Positions 51,201 to 63,273 are shown, counted from the first letter of the stretch. The stretch: 64,000 nucleotides of DNA from Varroa destructor (GCF_002443255.2 NW_019211455.1:28346239-28410238), one strand, 5' to 3'. The notes: generated from the sequence alone by a model not told the origin. A program made the numbers and translations.

Positions 51201-54200
51201 TAGACGGTCATAGCAATCATGCAGGGCATAATGAAGAACCATATTAAACCACACTGAATAATAGGTCAAGGTTGATAATAATAGTTGATGGTAATTAGTT
51301 GAAGCAGACTTCGAAACAAAAGAGGAAATAGGGAAATACTTAGTGGACATCAGAGGATAGCCTCATAAAATACATAGAGCAACTCAACAAATCGTTTGAG
51401 AACGGCAGGGAGCAGTAAAAAAGAGCTATGAATGAAGGAACCTTAAAAAAGCATGTGCCAGTCCTGCTACGAGAGAATCAGAGAAAAAAGATAACAGGGA
51501 TGTGAAATAAAATAGTAAAAGCTAGAGATTTTGAACGCAGTTAAAGGTATTCACTGCAGATTGTCTGCTAAAAATCTATCAGCAATCCAAAATCACACAC
51601 GAAAACATTTGCAAAACAAGGGATAGACAAGCTTTGATTACCCTAAAAAGAAAGATGGCCACACAATTCCCCTTTATGTGTGTGATGTGGCTAAACGCGG
51701 GAATAGCATAAATTTTTACACCGCCGATGCTATGGAGCCTACCAAAGGTCCGGGGGCCAGGAATTCTCGACACGCAATTTTGTGGCTGGGATATATAAAC
51801 CCCGTGGAGGGCAACCTGGACTTCATGTCATTCCAAGTATCACACAGTGGTAGAGAAAGCACTAGAATGAAAAAAAAATTGAAACCAACTGCTAATTCAC
51901 ATTACAAAACATAAAAAACAACTGCGTTTAAAAAAACACTCGAGATGTACTACAGGTCTTTGAAAAAGAAGGCATTGGAGCTCTGCTCAAAGCCAGAAGA
52001 AGGATACAAAATAGACACTGAAAATGTCTATTTTGAAATGTCCATTTCAATATCTTCACTGAAAATGAGTAAAATCGGCACAGGGAGATGGACTATGATC
52101 GAAGCCCCGATCAACAAGGCAAAAACTTTTGCAAGTACCTTGCAAACGGCACGTCAACATAGAAGGGACCAACCTTAGGGGCGTCCCAAGACGGGGTCCA
52201 TCAAGACAACTGTATTATGGGGAACTGACCCGCTCTCCGATAAAAGAATTCAGACAGCTCTTTCTCTGCTAGCCACTGAACCGAAAATCACTAAAAACAA
52301 GGCAGGAAAGAGCATTGCAACGGTCCCTGATGCAGTAGCCGAAAGTCTCATTGGGTACAAAACCTTGGTTCTGAAATTGAGGTGGTGCAGACCTGAAAGG
52401 TGGGCTGAACTGCTCATCTGTTTCAAACGTAGAAGCTTTTTGTCCTTTAGTGCCATAGTTTTCAGCACGAATTGTAACATTCTATAGGAAAACGATAAGA
52501 AAATACACAGGGGGATGAGTATAAAACAAAAGGACGGTAAGGAAAGCTCGACGGAAACAACGGAAAACAATGATTCAAAGAACAACAAGGAAATCAAGGC
52601 GGTGCGACGAAAAGCAGAAATACATCAAGAAAAGTAAGAGACCCGTACGCCAAAGAACAGACGAAAACTCGGATTGGAAAACCATGGGAGAAAAAGGCCG
52701 TAAACCAAACTAATGATTCGAGTACTATAAGTCAAAGATCGGAACACTACTATGCGAGAAAGTATGCGGGACATGGGTTTGACAAAAAGCCGCCTAAAAC
52801 TAAAGGTTTTGTCCTTTTGGATATGCTCGACGTTAATACCTTCAGTAGTATAGATCAGGATGTCATAATAGTTGTGTTCATGAAAAAAGACATCTCGCCC
52901 TATTTTTGCCGGATTATTTCATCATGTACGAAAACCCTAGAGACAAGTGGTTGGAGGGCAAAAGTATACGCTCACTGCTGGTGTCCCACAGGGACCGCTG
53001 CCCTGAAATCTGTACTATGATGAAGTAATAAAGCTGTAAGAGCTTCCAGAAGGAATTGAAATGTTAGCCTAATTCGATTATTTTACGCTTACAATCACAG
53101 CTAGGACAAAAAACGATCTAGAGGACGCGTCCCATGAAACCTTCGAAAAAATAGTGCAATAAATGGATTGCAAACGTCTGCAGTTGGCATCTCAAAAAAC
53201 GAAGGCGCTGTATTTAATAGGCGAGAACCGAACAAAGGAAATTAACCTAGTGGTAGCGGGCAACCCAATAAAAGTTAGGAAAAAGTCAAAGTACCTTGGA
53301 GTTACCCGGCTGGCACACCATCAATGCGTTTTGGCGGAAACCCAGCTAGTAGCCTTAAACTTGAGTCGAAATCTGCCGAGGGTCGGTCGAGCGTCGTAGG
53401 CTCCCAGCCTATATTGCGAAATCAACAGCACCATACGCAACACTAATATGGGGAAACATTAGATTGCAGTTGTCAAAATATAAGGACGCACTTAAGTCAT
53501 TCCAAAGGACGCTGGTGATCAGTATCGGCCGGGCGTACTTCACAGTCTCGACCAACACACTTCTGGTTCTAACCAAAATGGCGCTGTTGAATTTTCTGGC
53601 GGAAAAAGGAGCTCGCTATTCCTGAACAATGATGTGGAATCGATCATGGCCACAAAAGCTGCTGTAGAGAGCTGGCAGAAGGTTTGGAGAACGGTTAGAT
53701 TATAAGGATGGCCAAGGCAAGCTTGATCAAAAACCTGGTACTAGGTCTTCGGGTATGGCTGGGGGCGCAAAGATGTAACGCAGGTTTTGATCGGTAACGG
53801 ACAATTCTAAACTTACATGGTAAAAATAGAAAGAGCTCAAATAGACATATGTGTTCTCTGCGGCACCGAAGGGAAAGACAACTTAGAGCATAAATTTGCG
53901 GTACTCTGAACGAGGCAAAAAGGCAAACAATCACTTAAACGGTGGACAACGGACCCGACGGTATGAGTAGAAGTCACCAGGCAGCGAAACGTACTAATGG
54001 AGCCAGAGGAACGTAAGGAAAGAATTAAAAGAAGGGCATTCAAATGATATAAGGGAGGAAAAATAGAAAGATTAGGGACCTTGAAGTGACTAAACTCTTT
54101 AAAAGGGGGTCAAAGCACCAATTTGGGCTGAATTAATGCCTCGATAGTTTCAACTCATTAGCATATGTTAAAAAAGGTGAATTAACAAATTCATTTTAGA

Positions 54201-57200
54201 ACCTGAGGGCTTATTAACTCGAGGCTATTTTCTTTTACAGTCATCCTCACAAAGCCTAGCCCACACTTAAAGTATCGTTCAACATATACCTGAGGTGTTC
54301 GCTCACGTAACGCCTCTCTTCTTATGAAAAAATCTTTAGCTACACTACATTTTTCAACACGATAACCACTAGTCGGTTGTGTTTAAGTACGTTTAGGCTG
54401 TCTATAGGGCTAGTTCTAAAGAAGAAACCTTATTAATGATAATTGATCTATCAGACCCTTCGTCAACATTCATGTACACTATTTGGTAGAATAATACTGG
54501 TGCAGCGTAAAAACCTGGTCTTCCCCCATTCTTCACCATGATGTCTTTCAGTCCGAAAGAAACTTACTCATGATGAGTAACTTCGATAGACGGTAACGAA
54601 TGCTGTGCTTCAGAAACTTGTAATAGATTACTATCATCAGGAAGAGCACGGCCTGATGCCGCTGTACTAGTAGAGGCTTCGGCACTGCTTAAAAGGAATG
54701 AATAATAAGAACCTTATTAGTTTGCTGTTAAATTAGAATAAAGCTGTGAAAACAGCACACTGCGCACACGAATATCAGCTATGCTCCTATGCGTTTCATG
54801 GTCAGTATGCGCTTGAGTATTCCATTAGAAGAAAGTGAAACAGATGTTATTTATATTATCGTAATTACTGACAATAAAATGCAACTCAATTGTAACATTA
54901 AAGAAGGTAAAATTTCTAATAAGTAGACACGTCTTGTTATACCAGAACTGTTTTTGACATAAATACAAAAACAAATATTAATCTTTGCTTAGTAGAGTGG
55001 TACGTGATAATCCAATGATTACCCAGATCTATTGCCTGTGAGATCCATCAATGGAGATAGCCGAGATTGGGGACCGCTCTTTTCAGCCGCTCTGGAAAAG
55101 GAAACGCTTACGGGCAGTTTTAGCAAGCAGTAATCATATTGTTCACCGAATTCTTGAAATGAGGAAAAGTTAGTTTGCGCTAGTTCGAAGGTACGCCAAA
55201 AGTGTTATTGCATTTCAATGACGGTAAACAAGTCAGAAAATCTACCCCAAGAAAGTAGCACTACTTACAGCTTTTCCATTAGTCTCCTGCGCATATCTTC
55301 GAGGTTCGGAGGATTTTGCGAATTTGTTGAAAAAACTCCTTGTTGGCGGCTTGTTCGAACGCTGACTGAACTATCGGACGACGACGAGTTGCTCTCGTTG
55401 AATCCGGCCGCTATCGAAAAAGAAAAAATTCCAGTAATTCACTAATGCCATACATTTTCACTCCGATGAAGCTGAGAAATTTTAACCTTACTATCAAGGC
55501 ATCGAGAACATTGTTACAACATCTTTTATTTACTCCCTTTTGACTCTTGGCAACTCAAATCCCGGACAATACTGGCATGCCATTGACACAGGACCACATT
55601 ATGAAAAAATATAACAGTCTTCGTACCACAAAAATTACCCGATTTGCAGGTTCAAATGTTATCTTAGGTAGGTCGTGGTCTTAGTTATTATTAGCTGTAT
55701 GTGTTTAGAGTTAAATAAATGAGTACTACTGCTAAATAACGAAACCATGATACCGTTTCATAAAAAAAAAAAAGGTTTTCAACTTTAGCCTTATAAGAAA
55801 GCCAATAAATGTAAATCAACGTTCGTATAAACGCTTAACTGCAATAGTGCACTACGAAAACAGAAGCTACCGTAGATACTTACTATTAATGAGCTTTATC
55901 GATCGCAAAAACGTGTATACCTTTCCAGTTTTTATCAGTATCTTTTTCTAAAAGGGCATGCATATGATTAGTCATATATATCAGTTCCTCTCTGTTTGTA
56001 TTCTATTAGTTCCAGTTATCCGTAATTGGTTAATATTAAAGATTGTCTTCCCTTTAATTAAAAAAAAAGATTGTAACCCATATTCTCTGATGATAATATA
56101 TTAAGATACTAAAAACTTGTACAATGCAATTTGGATTATATGATTTGAACTAGGCTCACTCGTTTGAACTGGTAATCTTTATAGTGCTTCCTCTGTGATC
56201 TACTATAGACAAATTCAGCTTATGTTAGTATTTCGTCTGGACCTGATATGAACAAATTAAAGTTGACCACAAATTGCTGCTGTACGTTGGTGTAGCTTAC
56301 GTTCTACATAGGTTAACGTCACTTATACGTCACGGAGAGAATATTCCGTTGTATCAAAATATAGTCCGTATAATCTACCACAATGTTTGTATAATGAAAG
56401 ACGAAGGTTTTTTATTATTTTTTCGGTTAGTTTGACGTCCCGTTGTAGTCTTTATAGCTGTACATCGTCATAATTTTTCAACTTAGGAAATTCAGTCGTG
56501 TACTTTTTATGATGTCTCTAAGATCAGTTCGCCCTTATCCTAAATACCTCATTTAGGCTTCCGGTGACACTCAACACAACCGCAATAATATTATTATATT
56601 TTGTATTGGAACGATTAGTAACCTATTCCACTATAAATCGTCTGACGATGCTGATTTATAATAATGATAATTATTATTATTATCAAGCTCAATTTAAATA
56701 AAGCAACGCGAATTTTTCTAAAAATAGTTCCTGTGTCTTCATACAACTATCGTAAAATTGAAAAGAAACATTCATTCTAAATCCGTTCACTTGTGGTAGC
56801 TTTAGATAGTGGTTTACCCAGTGTGCGCATTAGATTGTAAGAAGTTGGTTCGATAGGTCACGTAAAGGTTATTAATAACATTTTAGGACACAATTAGAAC
56901 ATAAGTTTTTTGATGAGATAATATATACCACCATGCATAGATATGAGGAAAAAGCCTTCGTTTATTATTTATTATAATACTATTTACTTTTGAGGTTTAA
57001 ACATTTATTTTGCCGCTTTTCGCATTTGCGCCTTTTTGTACTGTATATTAACGATGAGTCGGGTTAAGCTATATAACTAGAAAACATTAAAGTAATGAAT
57101 GCATCTGCTCATTCTGTAAGTATTACATAGCTAGTTAGGATAGAAAGCAAAAATGATTTTTCTAAATAGTTACAGGTTCTTACAGCTGATATGGCGCTAT

Positions 57201-57344
57201 AAAATGGTCCCGTGCTGCTATAGGCGATACAAAACTACTTATTACTTTTTTCTTTATTAAATCACAGCCAAATTGGGCTCGTGTTAGTTTGGTTCGGAAC
57301 TACTTACCTGCCATATAGTCATTAAATCCATCGCGTCTTGCCAT
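47224..57344 (-). CDS. CENP-A: Centromeric histone H3 variant (CENP-A/CenH3) with a tail of about 360 residues, 5 exons
   Basis: CenH3 replaces H3 in centromeric nucleosomes and founds the kinetochore. Exons: 57344-57308, 55410-55269, 54687-54568, 48888-48823, 48232-47224. All four junctions keep phase, giving 457 residues. The H3-type fold is residues 362-457: alpha-1 LLIPRLPFTRVVRE, loop 1 ITGPTAGF about three residues longer than canonical H3 (a CenH3 hallmark), alpha-2 with ALQ and LFCDANRVAAHA, then RVTVMPKDLELL. The H3 C terminus is replaced by LLGLVERD and no canonical H3 tail is present. The tail has a Ser run (exon 2), acidic blocks at 172-185 and 250-275, and basic parts with SPAKK and SPVKK, the S/P/K motifs of linker-histone tails. 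Start: AAAATGG context. The tail is far longer than in human CENP-A (whole protein about 140 aa). The exact 5' start is not proven. Confidence 0.9.
48823..48888 (-). CDS. CENP-A: CenH3 gene, exon 4
   Basis: 66 bases between acceptor TATTTTCAG and donor GTATGT. Encodes PEFNPKDYSTPFVHPDQ and four more residues, with split codons on both sides that match exons 3 and 5. Confidence 0.85.
50526..50652 (-). CDS. Possible alternative exon of the CenH3 gene with an SPKK motif
   Basis: A good acceptor (TCTGCCTTTTAG) is followed by an open frame that continues exon 3 in phase. It encodes DGEKRLPKGPSRSPKKSRSK and on to a stop at 50526, in keeping with the tail's basic S/P/K style. A donor-like GTGAAG at 50555 would give a 97-base exon, but this cannot join exon 4 in frame. 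If real it would be a terminal exon producing a form without the histone fold, or need another exon. Chance is not excluded. Confidence 0.25.
51650..54110 (+). mobile_element. Decayed non-LTR retrotransposon (R1/I-like LINE), antisense in CenH3 intron 3
   Basis: Colinear scraps of a LINE polymerase, interrupted by stops and frameshifts. A reverse-transcriptase core lies at 52800-53030 (FVLLDMLDVNTF, then a degraded GVPQGS-type block at CPTGTAAL). The catalytic FADD-type box near 53065-53080 has decayed to a stop and FDYF. The thumb region at 53160-53310 has LQLASQKTKAL and KKSKYLGV. A downstream region at 53455-53620 has the ALKSFQRTL and TVSTNTLLVL pattern. A C-terminal CxxC...H zinc-finger remnant is at 53847-53911 (CVLCGTEG). 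No full ORF, target-site duplication or poly(A) tail could be fixed, so the ends are approximate; the 5' part may reach to about 51 kb. It is inactive. Confidence 0.8.
54568..54687 (-). CDS. CENP-A: CenH3 gene, exon 3
   Basis: 120 bases between acceptor CCTTTTAAG and donor GTAAGT. Ser/Thr/Ala-rich start, then LPDDSNLLQVSEAQ. The acceptor reads AAGCAG, a NAGNAG tandem site; use of the second AG would drop one Ser and stay in frame. Confidence 0.8.
55269..55410 (-). CDS. CENP-A: CenH3 gene, exon 2
   Basis: 142 bases between acceptor TTTTTCGATAG and donor GTAAGT. Contains a serine run (NESNSSSSDSSVSV) and ends in a basic helix-like LEDMRRRLMEKL, whose last codon is split with exon 3. Confidence 0.85.
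57308..57344 (-). CDS. CENP-A: CenH3 gene, exon 1 (start)
   Basis: ATG in AAAATGG context, 12 codons (MARRDGFNDYMA) and one base, then donor GTAAGT. The split codon joins exon 2 as GCG. No upstream in-frame stop was seen in the roughly 45 bases checked, so a start further upstream is not excluded. Confidence 0.7.
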
Positions 57345-57700
57345 TTTGCTGATGCGATATGACACCCGCTTAGTTAGCAGAACAATAATTGATATTCTCT
57401 CGGTCTTATATGGTTTACAGGTTTTATTCGCACAACCCAAGTGCGACAACGGCACTTTGTACGCAAAAATATACTATTTTTTGAAAATACCGCACGTCAT
57501 TAAGGTTATATGGGAGTGCCAAAAACATAAAAACCCATTTTTCACAAAACGTTTTCGAGATTTCACAAAAGAAATTAGAACGAAGGACTTCCCTTAGTTT
57601 AACTTGAAGCCGCTAGCCGAAATGGCGCCAACAAGTGTTCAATCTGGCGCTGAATAGACGCATTGGCGCTCACCCTCCTGAGCGCCATGGACAGATTCAA
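57345..57700 (-). promoter_or_regulatory. Probable CenH3 promoter with E2F-like GGCGC cluster
   Basis: Within 280-345 bases upstream of the start codon lie TTGGCGCCAT (57622-57631, minus-strand reading; close to the palindromic E2F consensus), TGGCGC at 57645-57650, and a perfect inverted repeat TGGCGCTCA/TGAGCGCCA at 57664-57687. They stand out from the AT-rich flanks. E2F control would suit a cell-cycle-regulated CenH3; that is inference. Confidence 0.4.
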
Positions 57701-58676
57701 GGTAACTGAGCCGAAAGCTGCTGGTTAAAATCCTATTGACATGACCTGGAATTCTAACTGCAAGTATAGAAAAAAGATTTTCCCTCTTAAAAAAATTTAT
57801 TGTACGCTAAGGAACGAACAAATATGCAATACTTACAAACCTATATTCACGATGAATGTAGATATCGCTAAGTACAGGTTAGTTCGTAACGCCATAAGCT
57901 CTATTTACTTACGAAATTAACTGTGCGTTGAAATAACAGTGTTTCTGATTTCATTAAAGCTGTTCTATGAAGTACAGGGGCATATAACATTGAAATTATT
58001 ACGTATGATTGAGAAAATTTAATAATGATCAAAGTCAGCTATAGCTACAGTAAGTGAAAACCAGACGTGTAAGTCACAGATTTACTTTAGATAGTTTAAG
58101 AGGAATAATTTAAATAAGTTGGCGCCTTTTAACTTCTTGCTTTCGTAATACTTGCCGGCTGCAACTAAATTGACCCTAAATTGACTGATACCGATAGATA
58201 ATTTGCAGGTGGAGGCATACTAAAACACAAAATTGTCCTAAAGGCATACATAGAATATAGACAGCTCCATACCAAAGTATGTTATATTATATATTAATAC
58301 TTTTTAATAGATACTGGAGCCTGCACGTTTTATTGCTAGTTTGTTAGCAATACTACAACCGTCTGTACCATACTTTAATTTACCGGCCCTTGATGACTGT
58401 ATTCGGCGAATACACATCTATTCAGTTTTTGCTTTTTTTATATATATTTTTTATATATATTAATTTTTATATATTTTAATTCTGGTACTTTATGGACATT
58501 GTTGTTACATCCGCCCTAGAACATCCAAAGTTGATCCGGTCAATTTGAATCATATATCTTGTATTACACGGCTTTTTTTTCGAATATATATCAGCAATTT
58601 TAAACACTAAAGAGGTTTAACGAGGTCAAACAAGGAAAAGTAGCACACTCGAACACCTGGAGTTTTTAATCCATAC

Positions 58677-58750
58677 TGCACTATAATGACAAAAACATAT
58701 GAAGTAAAAAAAGTGAATCTTGACTAACATCTTGCTTGCGGATTCTTTGA
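58677..58750. repeat. Direct repeat, copy A (74 bp)
   Basis: Aligns without gaps to 59343-59416, with 63 of 74 bases identical by my count. The copies are exactly 666 bases apart. Confidence 0.8.
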
Positions 58751-59342
58751 CAGATTATTCTGGCCAATACAAAAGTGTGGAAGCCATTTCTAAAAAAATT
58801 CAAAAAACTTCGAAAATTCAGAAAATTTCCCGACAATTTATATAATGCCAAAACGAATTACCAAAGCAATGTCTAATTATCATGAAAAGCTATAATGTAA
58901 GTTCAGATTAACAGGATAACCAGAGTGACAGAATAGATCAATAAAATTATTTCTTTATGATTGCTTTATTCAATGTGTGTATTTTCTCTGCTCTCGAATA
59001 AATAAATTTTGAGCTATGTCTACAAAGCACTTTATTCAGTGCTAAGAGTCATCATAAAACATTGAACTTTTTCATTTATTCATTCAGGTGATTTTACTTC
59101 TGGAATAAATGGGACGACTCTTACTAGATATTTGCGGACTAATCATTCTCCAATATGCGAGTGGCGCCTTAACCAATCCCAGAAAGAATCGCACGAGCGA
59201 TTTTCGTGTGGTTAGGCTGGGCTTGTTTTCAATTATTGACATGCTACAATTTGTCTTCTTTTTGCTTATTGTTGAAAAAACAAAATTACACAAATTTGTT
59301 GGTCTGAATATCCTGTGAACCTCAAAAATACATAAGGAGCAG

Positions 59343-59416
59343 TGCACTATAATGGCAAAAACAGATGAAGCAGAAAAAGTGAGTCCTGATTAATATCTTG
59401 TTTCCGGATTTTTTGA
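59343..59416. repeat. Direct repeat, copy B (74 bp)
   Basis: Partner of 58677-58750; both begin TGCACTATAATG and end near GGATT and TTTGA. Candidate remnants of a dispersed element or of a local duplication. Confidence 0.8.
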
Positions 59417-59975
59417 GAAAAGGAGGTTCTCCAGGTACCTAATGTTCGCGATGCTTAGTTTATCGTCTAAAAATAAAGTTGTGTGATGAACAACTGCTAA
59501 AGGGATACCTAAAAAGGTTGGGATCTAAAAAATGAGGAAACAGAATTTGAAACCATATATATAATATAACTTCAACTAGTATCGATGTTTGCTAAAATAT
59601 AATCCTACGATCAACGGAAATGCGTACGACAAGGGTCGAATTTGTATTTTCATAATCTAAACCAATCCCATCTCTGAAAACTCTCGAAAAGATGTTCGGA
59701 CTGAATGTATATTCACTCCTACTATAATGCTGTGTTCAACATAGCTTAATTCTTTTCTAGGGAACAAAGTGCATAAATAGCATTCATCATGATGATTTTT
59801 TAATGTTGCAGCACAATTTTAGCGTGAAATAATCTGTGCAATTATAAACTCACATCGTGCATTAGTATCGTTCTGGCTAACGAATTTGACAAGCTGTCGT
59901 TCTATTCGAGGACGAACTAGGTGGTACTGCGTTGTTTGACGGCGATGTGTTCCTATGGACCGCATAAGAATTTTA

Positions 59976-59987
59976 CCCCCCCCCCCC
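59976..59987. repeat. Homopolymer of 12 C
   Basis: Uninterrupted C12 in AT-rich sequence; a likely hotspot for slippage or assembly error. Confidence 0.9.
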
Positions 59988-60818
59988 TCGTGATAAAACT
60001 GGGGACAATCATATAAAAGTTAAGTGCACTGTCGGAGCTTAAATGAGCCGTATCAAGACAAACCCGCCGTAGATATGACATTAGTACATGAAGCGCTTTC
60101 ACGGTTGACTGAGGAATTGCTTACTCTAGCCGCACATCTATCATTCTTTTATAATCCCCAAGAATTAATTGTTTTAATATGGTACACTTCTCTGGTTATT
60201 CAATAACACGAAGGGTATGAAACGTCAGCTTTTAAACACCAAAATACACAGTATGTAAATATTTATTTCCACAATGTTTTGCTGGATTACTAGCCGTTAC
60301 CGTAGAAAATTACCGTACATTACATCCAACACAGTTCAAAAAGCTTTTATGAATAGAATAAGTAACCAGCATGTTTTTCATTAAATGAGCAAGTTCACCT
60401 GCATTATCGAATTGGAGTTACATCCTCTGCCAGAGATTCTTGTAGACGGCAATGAATCCCATTCTCAGACAGCGTGTTGAGGTTTATTAGGCTGATTGAG
60501 GCAGCGAATGGAAGCGCGTGTTTAAAGATGTCTTCCAAGTCGGGCATGAAAGGTAACACATACAGCCATAAAACTGCGTACGTTTGTAAGGTATACTGAT
60601 GATAATTATTATTATAGTCGTAGTCGCTCTTCTGTTTGTAGTAATTAAAAATCTAATTCTAGTAACAGAACAGTTCAAGTCGACATTGTTTACGGCTTCG
60701 TTTAAGGACGTTTCGCCCTGTTTTGACGGAACCTGCCTGTAGCCCACAATCTGTCGGAAGAAATGATATACATTTATATAGAACAATCAAGGTGTATCAT
60801 TTTTTCTTTTTTACATAG

Positions 60819-61131
60819 CCAACAAACCAGGGATGGAAACGAACTAATTTGGTTGCTTAAGAATCGAAAATACGAGAGGCACGCTGTGGCTCAGCGAAAT
60901 GGCGGGGAGATCGTAACGAATTACAGTTTTAAGGCTTGTCTTTGGCACGGCACCATTGATGTAAGTTTGATAGTATATTTGCGTTACTGCGATCCTGAAG
61001 ATAGCGGCTTTATCGATGCTGTCGATACGTTTGAGGAGAGTCCAAAACTGCTGCGCACATTAAGTCTTAGCTGTCAGCTTGCTTTACATATTTTAACATA
61101 TAAGCGATGTGTCTGGACTTTGACCCGCTAA
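60819..61131 (+). CDS. Candidate exon or ORF (unrecognised)
   Basis: A pyrimidine-rich acceptor (TTTTTCTTTTTTACATAG) precedes an open frame running to a stop at 61131. At 60960/60961 there is a consensus donor (GTAAGT), so an internal exon 60819-60960 of 47 codons is possible (entering with one base, leaving in phase 0). The text (LLKNRKYERHAVAQRNGGE, then CLWHGTID) is coding-like and GC-richer than its surroundings. The stretch after the donor (DPEDSGFIDAVDTFEESPK) is equally coding-like, so it could also be one longer exon. I found no convincing partner exons and do not recognise the family. Confidence 0.35.
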
Positions 61132-61139
61132 ACGCTTTA

Positions 61140-63273
61140 ATATACAGGAATGAAGTGTTCTGTAAATCGATCGTTTGTGGTTTACCAGCATATAGAGTAC
61201 TTCAAATCAAACCAGACAGTTCCTTATTCACCTCAAAATTTAATCTAACTTTAAGCAAGAAAAACTTGTACGAATACTTGTATTTATAATAGTTGTACCT
61301 ACTATAGCATTTTTTAATGTAACACTAAATGATCGAGACTTTGGAGTATGGCGTTTATATATTTGCTTTTTTGGAAAACATATAGATATATATATGTATA
61401 GAGATTCCAAATTAGATTACCTGTGAGAAATAGAATATGTAGTTACTATATTGGGTATACCCATACATTCTATTAATGTGGTATTCATGCAGCGATCCCA
61501 CGATACTTATGTTATATTTTAGTGTCTTACTACCATTTTATATTTCGTGAAGTTTATCAAATTCCGAGATTTACATGAACAATAATGATAAAAAAATCTG
61601 CTGTTAATGTGAACTTTTTGTCGAGCTTTGGATTTTTTGCGTATATAGAAAGATACACTTTACTTGGAAAAGTCAATTTTAAAGTCTTTTTTTGTCTTTT
61701 AAATTTGCTGCGTTGCTGTGGGTTCATAACAACATCAGGGGTAAGTAAAATCATGCAGGTCAAAAAAGCTTCAAATTACCAGTGGTGGGTTTACTTCTGG
61801 AGATAGGATATTTACGACTATGGCCCTTTCTCATTTCTACATATCCATCAGCAGGTTTCGTAGTAAAAAATCTTCCTCTTTAGGGCTATAGATTGCGGCT
61901 AGCAGTCTTGCCGAACACCGCCCGTGATTGTTTTCAGTAACACTGGCGAGATATTTCATTGTCAAGGCTCAAAGGTTTTCGAAACCTAAGTTTTCCTCGA
62001 AAATCAACTACGGGAAGGTGACATTAAAGGTGTCGACTACCGGGACGTTGCATATGAGAGCCTTTTGGATTCTAAACTGAATATTTATCGTCATAGGAGT
62101 GCAAATATACGCACAAATAGCTAATTTTGTGGGCAAACATTATAACTATATTCCGGCTGCCTTCCATTGTGAAATATTTTATTTTTGCAGGCCGACCAAC
62201 AAACCATTTTGTCTTACATAATTGTAACAGCACTAGGACCCTAGCCATCAAGTAGAAATATATATACATAGATGATTGTATTATTATTTTATTTTAATTT
62301 TTTATTAATATTTATTACAAATTAAGCTAATTTTTACCTGATTCGTTAAACATTATTTTTTAAACTTATGCAGCCAGAAATACATAATGGCTCTTCACTG
62401 ATCCTCAAGACGACTTCAGCTAAGGCGAACAAAATAGGAGTACTGCAACTTCCTATCAGAACTACACTAAGCCTTTCACCAAGTCCCATCCGATACTATT
62501 TATAGCATACAGTAATGGTATTATTTCAATCGCTTAGATCCCACATTACTATACCGCGTAGCAAACGCTTGAAGACTTCCTAGTTATAGGTACCAATATT
62601 TTTTCTAATTTGCTATAATGATACCTTTTCTTTAGAATTATAGACGTTGTAGAATATGAAACTGACACAAACGATCATAACGCAACGGTGTAATCACACA
62701 AATATCGTGAGATTTTTATTATTATTCATATTATTTCCATATTTTTTTTCTTTCAATACACTCGACAGATGTTTTGAGTTCTAAATTTATCATTAATTAT
62801 TATATTTTTATTATTATGGTACATAAAGTAAACAATGAAGGTCCTAGTTCTCTATACCATATCGGTCTTACGCTACAACCGAGAGGCACTCTGCTCGCGC
62901 GTAAGCATAGTTGATCATCTCCAACTTTACGCATTTGCCATCCTTTATCTTGTTCTGCCGCACAACTTTTCTCACACCGTTTAGTGCTTCCATATTCCTT
63001 GCCGCTACTACGGATCACTTTGCCTGATGCCTTTTTTGTTTTAACCGATATGCATCCCTAATTGTTTTTGTTGTCTGGAGTTTCACGGTCTTTTTTCCAG
63101 GTCCTGCTCAATCCAAATTTGTATGTTATCCATTCCCGCAAATTTGACACGCTCCTACAAAGCTTGCCATTTGCTTTTCATCTTTTGGTTCATTGTCTAC
63201 TTGTTTTTCATATATATTGTTGTGGTTTTTATTACTGTTATTATTAATATTATTATTAATAGCAACTATTTCC
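61140..63273. other. AT-rich intergenic sequence and SF3B1 3' flank
   Basis: No supported gene. A GTAAGT follows an open frame near 61741, but no acceptor or coding text supports an exon. The GC-richer stretch at 62850-63010 (minus frame) is unexplained and could be part of a long SF3B1 3' untranslated region. Confidence 0.45.

Larger units (their letters stand above)
48889..54567 (-). other. CenH3 intron 3 (5.7 kb), host of a LINE relic
   Basis: Much longer than the other introns of this gene (0.6-1.9 kb). Its distal part is the retrotransposon relic described separately. The remainder (48.9-51.4 kb) is AT-rich, with unsupported short frames and one possible alternative exon at 50526-50652. 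Confidence 0.75.
57700..60818. other. AT-rich intergenic sequence
   Basis: No supported gene. It holds the 74-bp diverged direct repeat pair (58677-58750 and 59343-59416), an AT-only tract at 58430-58480 and a 12-base C run. A coding-like but unsupported frame lies at about 60024-60150 plus (LVHEALSRLTEELLTLAAHL). Confidence 0.5.
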
